Shown here: positions 11,376-22,983 of the stretch, piece after piece
Numbering within the stretch: position 1 is the first letter of the stretch
Layout of the letters: every line of letters begins with the position of its first letter
Origin: Pseudopithomyces maydicus
Lineage: Eukaryota > Ascomycota > Dothideomycetes > Pleosporales > Didymosphaeriaceae
Reading direction: 5' to 3'
Assembly: GCA_026873275.1 (NCBI GenBank)
Contig: JANTUC010000009.1
Location: forward strand, 682,001-746,000
DNA length: 64,000 nucleotides
Notes under the pieces: model-generated
Told to the model about the DNA's origin: nothing
Database searches by the model: none
The model's input: the letters and a program-made list of their open reading frames with translations, nothing else
Program-made: the position numbers and the translations under genes

Positions 11376-11724
11376 GTCATAGAGCGAGTGTTTGCGACGA
11401 TTGTCGCGTAAAAGATGACCTGCTTGCGCTTGTGTGCACAAGTGCGAGTGGGAACTGTTGGTTCGTGATGGGTCGGATCATCAACGTGCATGTGTGCTTG
11501 CAAGGTCCACGGGTAAGTTGGGCTTAGCGTGCTTGACTATGCACAACAACCCTGTACGGGCGGCGGGTAGTGGCGGTCCACGCCCGTCAGACTACCATGC
11601 TTGTTTCTAATGTTTACGCCCAGGCTACGAGAAGCTAACTATGGTCCTGCTGTGAAATTCGGACCCTGGTCCTACAGCCAGAGCATGTCCCAGTGTGCCA
11701 GTTTCACAGTTTCAGCGTCCATCT
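11376..11724. other. Intergenic, PHD gene to CoA-transferase
   Basis: 349 bp holding the PHD-gene promoter and the 3' UTR of the CoA-transferase gene (both on the minus strand). Nothing else recognised. Confidence 0.4.
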
Positions 11725-13430
11725 CTAAGCCACAACGCCCTGACTTCGGAGCCTCTCGACCTCCTCTGCCTCCATCCCCAATGTATCACGCAAGATTTCG
11801 TCCGTGTGTTGACCCAGCGTCGGCGGCGGTGTCCTGATACCCGGCGTGGATTCCGAATATTTGACCGGCGTGTTTACCAACTTGATAGGGCCGCACTGCG
11901 GGTGCTCGATCTGCTGCACCATTCCACGAGCCAAGGTATGGTCATGGTTGAGCGTCCCCTGGATATCGTTGATGGCCGCATAGGGCATACCGCAACCTTC
12001 CAGCACATCAAGCCATTCAGCGGTACTCTTGGTCTTTGTGACATTCTCAATCAGCTTCTCCAACGTGTCTCGATGCTCAACTCGCAGGGCGTTCGTCTTG
12101 AACCTCTCATCTGATATCCATTCGGGCTTTCCGATGCGGGTGCATAAGACACCATACAAACGATCATTACCGCCGCCTAGGAGAATATCGCCGTCGGCTG
12201 TCTTGAAAGCCTTGTATGGCACAATGGATGCTTATGTATGTGTGAGTTTGCAGCCATCGTCTCATGCATGGGTAGACTCACGATGGGAAGTCCCCCACCT
12301 TCCAGAGTCTTTCTGGCCGCTAATAAGAGCAGAGCTGGCGATGTTTGCAAGCGTGGCAGTCTGGCAGTCGCTGAGCGCTACATCAATATGTTGACCCCTG
12401 CCCGACTTGATCCGGCTGAGCAGGGCTGCCATGATCGAGTTTGACGTGTACAGGCCCGTAGTGAGATCGGTCACAGCAACACCAACTTTGACTGGCGGGC
12501 CATCCCTTGCGCCCGTGATATGCATCAATCCAAATTCACTGCACCAAATCAGCACGATACAGGCATCGGGGCCACACAACCTACGCTTCCACCATCACAT
12601 CGTAGCCAGCGCGGTTGCTGTACGGTCCGGTCTGTCCGTAGCCGGTGATGCTGGCGTAGATGAGAGCCTGCCACATCAGCCATGCCTCCCAGTTCATCTT
12701 ATCCTTGACTTACTGGGTTGATTTTGGATACCGTGTCATAGTCCATGGCATATTTTGCCAGCGATCCCGGCAGATAGTTTTCGACGAGCACGTCGCATTC
12801 CTTGACCAATCGGTGCAAGATATCGACACCAGCAGGATGAGCAAATGAGAGGCCAATGGATCTTTTGTTCCGGTTGACCTGAGGCAAGTCAACGAGGAAC
12901 TCTGCTTGATCAGAGGCAACTGACACCCAGATAGTATGCACTTTCGCCCGGTCCTTCTTGGCCGCTGTTGACGTACTTTGCATACGGTGGACCCCAAGCT
13001 CTGGTGTCGTCTTTCGACAAGGTGTCATTGCGGGAGTCGAGCACGGCGAGGAACACACATACCTCCTCTCGTCGGGTGCTCAATCTTCATGACATCGGCG
13101 CTGAGGCAAGGTCAATACAAATGCCAACACCCCCAACTTCGGATCGTTGGTCCGTACGGTTGTCCATCGCATACCCGAGGTCGCCCAAGATCTGTGTGCA
13201 GTATGGCTGGTTCGATGTGAGCAACGAGTCCCCAAGGTGGAAGCGGATTGGGCACTTACACCAGCCAAGACTCTTGTCATGTCAAGCACCTTGATGCCAG
13301 CAAGCGGTAACGAGCCCTCTCCAGCCTGTGCGGCGGTTGCGAGACCTCTTCGAGGCGATTGCCTGAGCCAATGGCGGCGAGCATGCGGAAGCGCGGCCTG
13401 GATTGCGCGCCGGGAAGGTTGGGCAAGCAT
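11725..13430 (-). CDS. Mitochondrial class III CoA-transferase (SUGCT-like)
   Basis: CaiB/BaiF family enzyme, closest in memory to succinate-hydroxymethylglutarate/glutarate CoA-transferase. 445 aa, intact, eight exons: 13430-13260, 13206-13175, 13100-13063, 13010-12925, 12878-12714, 12667-12585, 12538-12282, 12230-11725; every intron is GT-AG and 46-74 nt. The N-terminus is Arg-rich and lacks acidic residues (MLAQPSRRAIQAALPHARRH ... RRGLATAAQ), as for a mitochondrial presequence. Then GIKVLDMTRVLAGPYCTQIL, GADVMKIEHP, TRAWGPPYAKY, NRNKRS, the catalytic-Asp block GYDVMVEAEFGLMHITG, GRGQHIDVALSD. Two exons are only 32 and 38 nt. Divergent from riboflavin synthase with 177 bp between starts. 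Confidence 0.85.
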
Positions 13431-13607
13431 GTCTATCTATCGCCGTGTCTGTCGTACGCCAGCGGTCGAGGGAGCAGACGAGCGTGTTCGCGACCAGACG
13501 CCCGAATGTCCCCGCAAAAGACGGCCCAAGCTCCCACAGGCCGGTCGACCGAGGCAGCTGGGCCCCCGCCGGGTCTACTTCTGCCACCCACCAGATACTT
13601 GACCAAC
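13431..13607. promoter_or_regulatory. Shared promoter, CoA-transferase / riboflavin synthase
   Basis: 177 bp between two divergent start codons, short enough that both promoters must overlap. No known binding site identified by eye. Confidence 0.45.
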
Positions 13608-14427
13608 ATGTTCACCGGCCTGGTTGAGATAATAGGGAGTAAGCGCCCCGTGATGCCACCAATCGACCGACCGCGCCCGACTGACGACGACGACAAGCCG
13701 TCACTGCCTTGGAGGCGCTTGACCAGACTGCAAGCGGAGGCGGCGGAACCTCGCTCACCATTGGCGATGCGCAAGACATACTCGGCGATGCAAATCTGGG
13801 GGATAGCATCAGTGTGAATGGGAAGTCGTGCCCCGGGGCTGCGCGCAGAGCGTCTCTGACAGTGGTTCAGGAACTTGCCTGACGGTAACCGAGTTTGACA
13901 AGACCTGGTTCAAGGTCGGCGTTGCGCCCGAAACCCTCCGCCGGACGAATCTGGGGTCGCTCAGAGAGGGATCCAAGGTGGACCTGGAGCGCGCTGTCTC
14001 GGCCTCGACACGCATGGGCGGCCACTTTGTGCAAGGCCATGTCGACACGACCGCCAGCATCCTGTCTGTGACCCCCGACGGGAATGCACTGACCTTCCGC
14101 TTCAAACCCCGCGACCCCGCCGTGCTCCGATATGTCGTCGAAAAGGGATACGTCACCATCGACGGCGCCAGCTTGACCGTGACCAAGGTCGAGGATGGCC
14201 CCGACGGTTTCTGGGAGGTCATGCTCATTGCTTATACGCAGGAGAAGATTGTCGTGGCATCCAAGAAGGCTGGCGAAGAAGTCAACGTCGAGGTGGACCA
14301 GGTGGGCAAGTACGTGGAGAAGAGCGTGGCTGGCTACTTCGAGGGCACCACGCACGGCGAGTTCGCCATCCTCGAGAAGATGGTGTCCAAGCTGGTCGAC
14401 GAGAGGCTGAAGGCGCTGGGCAAATAA
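13608..14427 (+). CDS. Riboflavin synthase alpha chain
   Basis: Catalyses dismutation of 6,7-dimethyl-8-ribityllumazine to riboflavin, the last step of vitamin B2 synthesis; cytosolic homotrimer. 236 aa, two lumazine-binding repeats. Exon 1 13608-13638 (MFTGLVEIIG, the invariant N-terminus), intron 13639-13697 (59 nt), exon 2 13698-13820 (TSLTIGD, LGDSISVNG), intron 13821-13870, exon 3 13871-14427 (TCLTVTEFDKTWFKVGVAPETLRRTN; ASTRMGGHFVQGHVD; second repeat GYVTIDGASLTVT). The second intron must leave exon 2 after the first base of the Gly codon at 13820, but the bases there are GGAAGT, not GTAAGT. Its acceptor (CAG at 13868-13870) and a CTGAC branch-like site are normal. Symbol differs between species (RIB5 in yeast), so none is given. 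Confidence 0.88.
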
Positions 14428-15470
14428 GCTGGACCTCCACCACGCCCTGCGGCGGATCCCCCGTCTGCCGCGTGCGTGGTGAACCTATAGCAGATAGCTG
14501 TGCATCACACAGTCCCGTTGATGCCTGAAAGTAGACAATCAGGGTGGTGACCCAGCCGTGGCGCTGGAGAGTGAGGCGCAGCCCTGTTTTTGTCCACGCT
14601 CCAATATAAAGATGCCACCCATCTACACGTTTCTGCTGTTGCTCTGCACATTTGATTTCGTAGTCGCGCTCTGTTGCTGTGGACAGCGCCATCTGCACCG
14701 GCCGGGAGGCTGCTGCCTGATGCCAGTGCATGATGCAGCCCACCTCCCATCCAACCACAGACGCAAACGAGAGCCGCGAGGAAGCGCTCCGATGTCATGG
14801 GCGCATATTTGGCAGCTTGATGATGAGTTGTTCTCTATTTTGATCATTCTACTGCTTACCATGCTCGACTAACGTAGCTTTGCCTACGCCCGGATCAGGC
14901 AGAAGCTCGTTTCCCTGGGCAATCGCACTCTCGTCTGCGAAATAGGAGCCGCAGGACCTCCCGGAGGAGGTGCAGCATTCTTCCATGGGATGCGCGCTGG
15001 ATGCCGTCATCCCAGCCGTGCCGCACGCTTCTGGGCTGTGGTCCGGTGCTGCTAAATTGGCCTTGCGCATCGGCCGGACGAGAGTTGGTCTCGTCTCTCA
15101 GCACACCAGACTTGCATGGCAAAAAGTGGCCCGCAGCAGCGTCGAGAACTTCAAGTTTGGGGGCCAAAAGAACGTACACGGGTGCAAAAACGCAAAGAGT
15201 TGGACAATCGCTGCCGTCGGACAAGGTGCAGCACGACGATACAGGGTTTTCGTCGGCATATACCTTCGATTGGTGTGCACTGGCTTGCTGGACACGTCAA
15301 CTTGCCTTTCCCTCGCTTTGAAGCCGCAAGTCCCACCTGGGAGACGCACATTTGCCAGCCTTGCGACCTGCCAATCTTTCCTTTCACTCTTCCACTGTCG
15401 TTTGAATCGCAGGCACGTTGATGCCGCCGCCTTGTTCCCCGCCTGAAGACTTTCTATCTCGCCATCGGCC
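14428..15470. other. Intergenic, about 1 kb
   Basis: Contains the riboflavin-synthase 3' UTR and the upstream region of the gene at 15471. Several chance open frames on both strands lack codon structure or family resemblance. No tRNA or repeat seen. Confidence 0.5.
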
Positions 15471-17610
15471 ATGGACTGGAGGCTCCTCGACTGCGCCAAG
15501 GAAGCGCAGGATACCGCGACCGGGCTGAGTACGTTCCTAGGCGAAATCCCCCAGTATGCAAAGGAGATCAAGGGCGCCATCGCCGAGCTGTTTGCCATCT
15601 CGAGCGCCCTTGACGTGCTGCACGAAGACCTGGAGCTGTCGCGCTATGGCAGGCTTGCAGGCCGCATCTTGCATGATCTCGAAATATGTCTCCCGAGCCT
15701 GAGGTACACGCTGGAAGACCTTCGTAACATCTTCACCAAGTCGAAGCGAAAAGCGCGACAACACCCCGGGGCATTCCCCGGTACCCCGCCCTATGCGCAA
15801 ATCTGGGAAGATGCGTGCGACGATATGCGGGCACAGGGTATACCTTTAAGTACACGTTTGGAAATGTATCGCACCTACCTGCAGGGCTTGCATGACATTT
15901 TGAGGAGGTAGGTAGTCGTGGTGGCCTGTGATTGATGTGTTTAACGACGAATAGCAACGAAGAAGATGGAGAAGTTGACCAAATTCGGGCTCGGCTATCG
16001 AAGATACTGAAGAAACAAGAACCAATTGCCGACTACTTCAGCAGGCTTTCGGTGGATCCACGTGCACATGGTATGTTTGCATTCCCTCCTCTACCTGTTG
16101 CTAGCCTCCACCTCGCCTTCGTTCACGGACCCCTCCTCTTGGCGACTGGCGATGCTTGGAGATGAGCAATGGGTTCGTTCCTGTATCAAGACGTCTATTC
16201 CTATTTCCCGCAGACGCATAGCATCTACGAATACTACCGCCAGAATCCGTACAGACCGCTAAGTCCTTACCCCACAGCACCTCGGACGCCTCAGCCATAT
16301 CAGTACCGCAATCCTCCACTACCTCCAAGACCGACGGTCGATCGAGGCTCCACCTATCCGGTTTACCACCACCCGCCTCCTCCTCCTCCACCTCCACCTC
16401 CTATTCCCCCCGCTCGCCGGTCTATGGGGGAATAGGAGAGGTACCGTTCATACCGCCTATTGTGCCAGAAGCACCACAATCGCCTACGTACTCAAATGCA
16501 TCTTCTAACACTTATTCAAACCACTCGAATGACTCGGGAGGGCCAGTGGCGCATTGGGGGATGAAAATATTCGATGGACGACACTCCTCTACGCCTTTTC
16601 AGACGCTTGGACAAGCGTGCGTAAACAGCATGCTGCGGATTTGATGTGGGCTAATTCGCTACAGAACCCGGTGCCTTGGCCGCGACGAACCTCAAGCGAT
16701 TGAATTGCTCGGCAACGATGGTTTCGAGAAAGTGCTTGAACTGTGAGTTGACAGCTTTCGCGTATCTGACCTTGAGGTGTTGACTTGACATAGACCTTTT
16801 GAAGCGACCAATGTCTGGGTGAGACTCTACTGGCGAGCTGACGACAATCGGGCCAGGATTCTATTCCTGACCCTGGATCCCAGCGGGCGCAGGATGAGGT
16901 ACTGCTTCCCACTTACCGGGCTGAAAGTGCTCCGGACCGAGTCGAGCTTACAGTTGTGTCGTGTCAACCGCGAGGATGGTCGTCTCGATCTTTGGGCCAA
17001 CTTGCGGTTTACACTCTACGAACGTAAGTCCCCGGGATATATGACGACAGCATCAGCTGATGTTTCCAGGCATGGTGCTATTTTATTGCACCATGGTAGC
17101 GATGAAGCGGCAGGATGAGACGCAGACGCCGCCTGGCCTCGAAGACTTTTTCCACCCCGGAGAACGGCAGGAGTTTGGAGGGTACAAGTCCCCTGAGTAT
17201 CATGCGTAGGCAGGGCTAACGAAGTGCAGAGAGATCCAAGACAGTTCGTACCTGCACGCATTCCGCATTTTCCGGGATGCGGACTCGGGCTGCGTACGCT
17301 TCGAGGCCACGCCACGGCGCGGGCCATTGAAGACGATCCCCATCTGGACGGCCTTCGTCACCCAGTACGTGGGTCACAAGGGTTGGATGAAGCGAGTGGA
17401 CGCGCAGACGATCCAGTTCCGAGAGCTTCATCCGTACATGTTCACAGACGGGTACAAGCTGCCCAAAGGTGCATCGGGCAGATACCAACTGACCTTCACG
17501 ACGCCCAAAGGTATGTACCGGGCTGCTCCTGTTCTGCCATGCACAGGCTGATACAAAGAACAGATGCAAGGAACTTCATGGAAGTGTTCCACCAGATACG
17601 GGTTCGATGA
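15471..17610 (+). CDS. Uncharacterised conserved-looking fungal protein, Pro-rich centre, one frameshift
   Basis: Not recognised. 583 aa over eight exons: 15471-15907, 15955-16070, 16167-16616, 16665-16742, 16794-17023, 17070-17181, 17230-17510, 17564-17610; introns 46-53 nt except the second (96 nt, acceptor GATGAG less certain). The N-terminal 150 residues are helical (MDWRLLDCAKEAQDTATGLS ... IFTKSKRKARQ). The middle is Tyr/Pro-rich with a run of ten Pro (16373-16405 region) and Ser/Asn repeats. The C-terminal 280 residues look globular (WVRLYWRADDNRARILFL, YLHAFRIFRDADSGCVRFEA, TAFVTQYVGHKGWM). The C-run 16406-16411 lacks one base; adding it restores PRSPVYGGIGEVPFIPP and makes the total coding length divisible by three. 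No function is proposed. Confidence 0.75.
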
Positions 17611-18161
17611 AGGGGTGGGGCACGGGGTGGATTTCTTTGCGTTTTTCTTTTCCAGTGTATGGGTATTTCGAAAAGGACTGAAATTGCTCGACGAGGGACT
17701 CTAATGACGATGGGATGGCAAAAAGGAACGGGGAAGCACGAGACCACGACGTAATGACTGTACGACAGGAGGGAGGAGGTGTCCAAAATGCTAGATATAC
17801 CCCTCTTGGTAGGACCCGGGTAGGCAGCAGGGCGGTATATTGCTGTTTAGCGTTGCTCTATTTGTAGTAGGCCATGGTTGGCCATGATTTCCTGGCCTTG
17901 GGTGCAGAGACTGGCGTGCAAAAAATCGAACAGGGCACGTTGGCCGAGAGGGACCCGGTCGCGCTGGAGGGGTGGGCGAGGGTCGCGTCCGACTAGTGGG
18001 CGTAGCGGGGGTCTTCCATTTAGCGTAAATCTTTTCTTTGCAACCCACGTCCAGGCAGGCGCTCGCAGCCAACCTTCCAGATCCTCCCTCCTCTTCCAGC
18101 CTCTGCCTTCTTCGTTTGCAGTGCTGACTCTCCAGCTTCCACGTCGTTTCCACCCGCAGAC
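17611..18161. other. Intergenic, 551 bp upstream of the arginine methyltransferase gene
   Basis: Should contain the promoter and 5' UTR of the methyltransferase gene at 18162; C/T-rich in the last 150 bp, common for highly expressed fungal genes. No other feature seen. Confidence 0.4.
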
Positions 18162-19548
18162 ATGGCCTCTTCGCATTCAGCGGCAAAGGACCCGCTCGCC
18201 GGCATGGCGCACTCGGAGGCGCATTATTTCAACAGGTGAGCTCTCCGGCTGCACGACAGCCAGCACCACGTCTGTGGCCGACAGGAGGACATGCGCTGAC
18301 CATTGGCCTCGTGCTGCAGTTACAACCACCACGGTTCGTCACAGCCGCCCCTGACACATGTTGGGAGACCATGCTAACCCGAATCCCCGCCCACAGGTAT
18401 CCACGAGGAGATGCTGGTACGTGTCGAGCCTGCTCAAAATTCCACTCCGCGAAGCACACTGCTGACCCTCCTGCCTTGCAGAAAGACGAGGTCCGGACCA
18501 AGAGCTACCGCGACGCCATCTACCAGAACGGCCACCTCTTCAAGGACAAGGTCGTCCTCGATGTCGGCTGCGGCACCTCCATCCTGAGCATGTGAGACCA
18601 CCCGCCAACCCTTTCTCCCTTCTCTCTCTCCCTCTCTTCTCTCTCTTCTCTCTCCCCATCTCACCATGCTGACCCGCGTGCAACAGGTTCGCCGTGCGCG
18701 CAGGCGCCAAGCACGTCATCGGTGTCGACATGTCCACCATCATCGACAAGGCCAAGGAGATTGTCGAGCGCAACGGCATGAGTGACAAGATCACCCTGCT
18801 TCAGGGCAAGATGGAGGAGGTCAAGCTGCCCTTCGACAAGGTCGACATCATAATATCCGAGTGGATGGGCTACTTCCTGCTGTACGAGAGCATGTTGGAC
18901 ACGGTCCTGTATGCCCGTGACAAGTACCTCGTCAAGGACGGCCTGATCTTCCCCGATAAGGCCACCATCTTCATGGCCGGTATCGAGGACGGAGAGTACA
19001 AGGACGAGAAGATTGGCTGTGAGCATCTAACCCGCTTCTCGTCCCCCACACGCTGACCCTTTGCAATAGTCTGGGACAACGTCTGGGGCTTCGATTACAC
19101 CCCGCTCAAGGCCACCGCCATGACCGAGCCCCTCGTCGACACCGTCGACCTCAAGGCCGTCGTTACCGACCCTGCCCCCGTCATAACCCTCGACCTGTAC
19201 AAGTGCACCGTGGAAGACCTCGCCTTCCGCCTCCCCTACCAGCTCAAGGCCCGACGCTCCGACTTCGTCCACGCAATCATCGCCTGGTTTGATATCGAGT
19301 TCTCTGCTTGCCACAAGCCCATCAAGTTCTCCACCGGCCCACACACTAAATACACCCACTGGAAGCAGACCGTTTTCTACCTGCGGGACGTCCTGACCGT
19401 CGAGGAGGGCGAAGAGATTGTTGGCGAACTGGAAAACAAGCCCAGCGAGAAGAACCACAGGGATTTGGATATTACCATCTCATACAAGCTCAACACTGAG
19501 GATATGCACAGGCAATCTAGCGGCACCGGCACGTACAAGATGTGCTAG
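18162..19548 (+). CDS. HMT1: Protein arginine N-methyltransferase 1 (Hmt1/PRMT1)
   Basis: Type I PRMT that makes asymmetric dimethylarginine on histone H4 and RNA-binding proteins, in nucleus and cytosol. 342 aa, intact, six exons: 18162-18235, 18320-18333, 18397-18416, 18482-18591, 18687-19018, 19070-19548. Motifs in order: SEAHYFNSYNHHGIHEEML, KDEVRTKSYRDAIYQN, SAM-binding motif I VLDVGCGTSILSMFAVRAGA, post-I VIGVDMS, the double-E loop SEWMGYFLLYESMLDTVLYAR, and the THW loop (KYTHWKQTVFYL). Exons 2 and 3 are micro-exons of 14 and 20 nt. Intron 4 holds a CT-repeat (about 18618-18660). Length equals typical PRMT1 cores. Confidence 0.93.
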
Positions 19549-20078
19549 TGACAAAATGGCTATGCTTCTTATTCGTATCGTTCTTAGCATGAAGCATGAA
19601 GCATGTAGGCGGGACTCCACTTCTCGAATAGACTACCATTTAGGAAGAAGCTGGCGTTAGGAGCTAGCTTTGGTCCAAAGTACATACCAAAAAAGCGGCG
19701 TCGCCAGGATATGGGCTCTGCGGCGGCTGGGGTTGAGGCATGGGTGAAAATACTTAGGGTAGCATGATATGATTTATGAAGAAGGGACCAAGTCCAACGA
19801 TTGGGAATTCCTCCCCTACGAAACCAAAATTTATTCCCCATGCTCGCTGCGAAACCACGATTCTGAACAATTACACATACCCATGATTATCATTACCTAG
19901 AACGCTTATTATCATCACAGGTGAGCCCAATGGCCACGGGGTATCCAGGGATATCCAATAGAAAGGAGAAAGGAGGAATGGGGAGAAGAAGGAAAAGAAA
20001 CCAACGACCAACGCCGTCCATGCCGTCCATGCCGTCATACACATCGTGAATCATCCTCGAGTCTGGCGAACATGTCGT
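19549..20078. other. Convergent intergenic region
   Basis: 530 bp between the 3' ends of HMT1 (+) and the kinesin gene (-). It includes a small tandem repeat of GCCGTCCAT units near 20014-20036. No gene seen. Confidence 0.45.
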
Positions 20079-22381
20079 CTAGTCCTCAAAACACAGATTC
20101 TCCGGTTCCTCCCACTTCTTCGCCTTCAGAATGCGCATCTTCTTGATCGGACTAGCACTACGCTGGTGATGCTCTCGCTCCATGGCTTCCATCTTCGCCC
20201 TCAGCATCTCATTCTCTCGCTCCAGTTCGTCGACGCGATCTTGGAGTTCGGGATCTGGATCTTCGTACACTTTGACTTGGTCGCGCATTTGAGCCTTCGT
20301 AGCTTTAATAACCACGTCGATCTTGGAATCCATGTGTGCCGCCTGCGAGTCCTGCTCATTGTCTAGGGCGGTCTGCCAGCGGCGCCGTTCAGCAGACACA
20401 GCAGCCTCCGTATCAGCAAAGCACTCGTCGCGAATGTCCTGCTCGAGAGAGACCATGTGGTCTTCGGCCGCCCGCCAGGACGCTTCTGCAGCCCGCCTCC
20501 TCGCCGTCTCCTCTGCCAGTCGGAGCGCAAAGACCTCGACTTCGGCGTTTAACCGCGCAATCTCTGCATTCGCCGCTTCAAGTTCTTCCATAGCGGCCGA
20601 TGGAGTGGTGCGACCCGAAGGGGTTGTCCGACCTGACATGGCCGTGCCAGGTCTGATGATGGCGGAAGTGGTAGAGGGAATGCGCGGCACGGTGACTTCA
20701 CGGGCAATTGCTGAGTATCGCAAAATCTGGGAAGTGGCGTTGAAGTCGCCGCAAGCGTCGGCAGTGACGACCATGATGGATTTCTGGGGCTGATGGTGGT
20801 GCGTTGTGCGCGAGGTAGTTGATGGAAATGAATTGGAGAAGAGAAGTTCGGTGAGTTTGCACTGGCGGAACGGGACGACATTCTATGTGATTTTTTAGCA
20901 TTGTAGCAACGGCTGTAGAGCAGAAGGAAGGGGTGCATACCCGTGAGCCGGCCTGGTGGTCAGATTGCATCTGCATGCATTGCCCGAGATACATCAACGA
21001 CTCGTTGATCTTCCCAGCCTCCGCCAACGTCTCGCCCGCTGTCTTTGCATTTCTCGCGCGCTCTGATCCAGCGAGATCGACGATGATGAGCGTGCTGCTC
21101 GACCAGGGTCCTTTCCGTTGCATGTCGCGCTTCTTGACTTCGACGCAGAAGAAGCCATGGCTCCGGGAGCTCACAGCATTGCTTCCTGTACCTGTGACCT
21201 TTCGCTCCATCAATCCTGTCTCAAGCACCATCAGCGCTTCCTCCAAGCTGCCGCAGATGATCTTGGTGAGGCCGGCAACAACCTTCCGATCGGGGCTCTG
21301 TTCTGTGCTTTTGAAGAGGAGAGCGCGGCGCTTGACATTCGAATTCTTGCTCCTCGTTGCTGTACCTGTCAAGAGATCGAATATACGGTCGTTGTATACC
21401 TCGTACATAGAAATGACGATGGCATATTCGGCGGTTTCGTCGACGGGGATCTCGATGTCGTGCACGCTCGGCGATTGCGGAAGGGCAGATGGTCTGGGTG
21501 CCTTGTTCGAGCGCGATCCACCATTCGTGATGAACGAGCTACAATCCTTTCTCTGGGGTGAGCCTACTTTCGACGTACTTCGTTTTATGCTAGAGAGAGC
21601 TCCAGTTACAGGACGGATGGAATGTATGGCCGCGCTTGCACGATTGTCTGGAAAGTTTGTCTGGAGAACGGAGTGGGAGACATCTTCGGGAAGAAGACGT
21701 GTAGGCGATGACAGATACAATTAGATAGACACACAATGAAATACAGAAATAGGTACTAACCGGCATGGAGGCCTGCCCTCGTGAGATAAAGCTAGACTGG
21801 TCGGCATTCCCGTACATGGAGTCCAGAAACGCAGTCGCAGTGAACATGTTCGCTTCCGACACATCTGCAGCTGCTAAAGATGCAAATGCGGGTGCACCAT
21901 AGAATGACTGGACCAGTTGTTCTCCAGTCGCTTGAAAAAGGACGTCGAGGGTCATTTGAGTGATGCCGCGCTGTGACTTCGTACCGAGGATGGTGTGGCT
22001 CTATCATGCAGTAAGCATACATGCTTCTCCGGTCTGAACAAAGCATCTTACCTTGCCTGAGCCTGTCACACCTAGTGTTGCAAGCAGTCCGTCCCGTCCA
22101 TGATGCCCTTTCGCGCCCACCACGCCTTCGATCATGGGCACCACACCAATGCCCTTAAACAGCTCCATTTGGTGCGCATCTTCCTCGAACACTTGCGTGA
22201 AGGCAAAGCGCTCAACAGCCCTCTTACGCTTGTCATCGGTGGGGGGCTTGATCGTAATGTGTGTTGGATGGTTGCCTCCCCCATCTTCGACTGTGAGGAA
22301 GCGAACATTGCCATGCTTGGACGGACGCAGGCGCAAAAACACGTCGAACAGGGAACTTGACGGTCGCGGCGGAGGGTCCAT
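20079..22381 (-). CDS. Kinesin motor protein, kinesin-6-like
   Basis: Microtubule motor of 697 aa, intact, four exons: 22381-22052, 22000-21761, 21660-20941, 20882-20079; introns 51, 100 and 58 nt. The motor domain starts almost at the N-terminus (SLFDVFLRLRPS). P-loop GVTGSGKSHTILG is split exactly by intron 1. Switch I is NAVSSRSHGFFCVEV, switch II VDLAGSERA, then NESLMYLGQCM and VPFRQCKLTELLFSN. Between P-loop and switch I there is an insertion of well over 100 residues rich in Ser/Arg/Pro, the trait that suggests kinesin-6 (MKLP/KIF20). A tail of about 200 residues holds a coiled coil (MEELEAANAEIARLNAEVEV; LQDRVDELERENEMLRAKME). Likely role in late mitosis/cytokinesis, by family. Confidence 0.82.
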
Positions 22382-22983
22382 GGTCGTGACCGCAAAGTTT
22401 TAGAAGTGGTGTAGATGGGTTTCGCGTAGCTTACGGATAGCGTACCGCCGGAGCTGTAATGTTCAAATGTTGTATGACGCACTAGTAAACACGCGCTAGC
22501 GATGGTCGTCGGGGCAACACAACGCGATCCCCGGCATAGACAATGGGTTTTACCCCAGACGCGACCACCAATCGCGTAAGGGAGTATAGGCACTCTCCTA
22601 TCGTTGCATATTTCAAGCAAGCAGGTCAACATCGTATAGTACATATACACTACTGAGGACGAAAAGTTAGCAACTTTCCCGGTCTAGCCTCCATGATTTC
22701 CATACGGTCACAGTATTGGGCCTGGATTCGTAGCTAAATAATCAATGAGAGATCTGGTTTATACTCCAGTTTGTGTAAAGGTACATATAACCGATTCATT
22801 TGATAATCTAAAAGTTTGTATGATATGTTCCTCGAAGAAATCTTTACATACATAGGTACATTAGGGTTTGTATTAATCCATCTTATGGAAACACTTCACC
22901 TATAAATCGATCCGAGAAAAACCATTTCATAGGGTATACTTGCGTTGAAAGACAAGCACCTCGACTACTATGACCAACAGCCA
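22382..22983. other. Intergenic, kinesin 5' side
   Basis: Promoter of the kinesin gene and 3' UTR of the DUF3292 gene (both minus). The part from 22740 to 22940 is AT-rich without coding signal. Confidence 0.45.
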
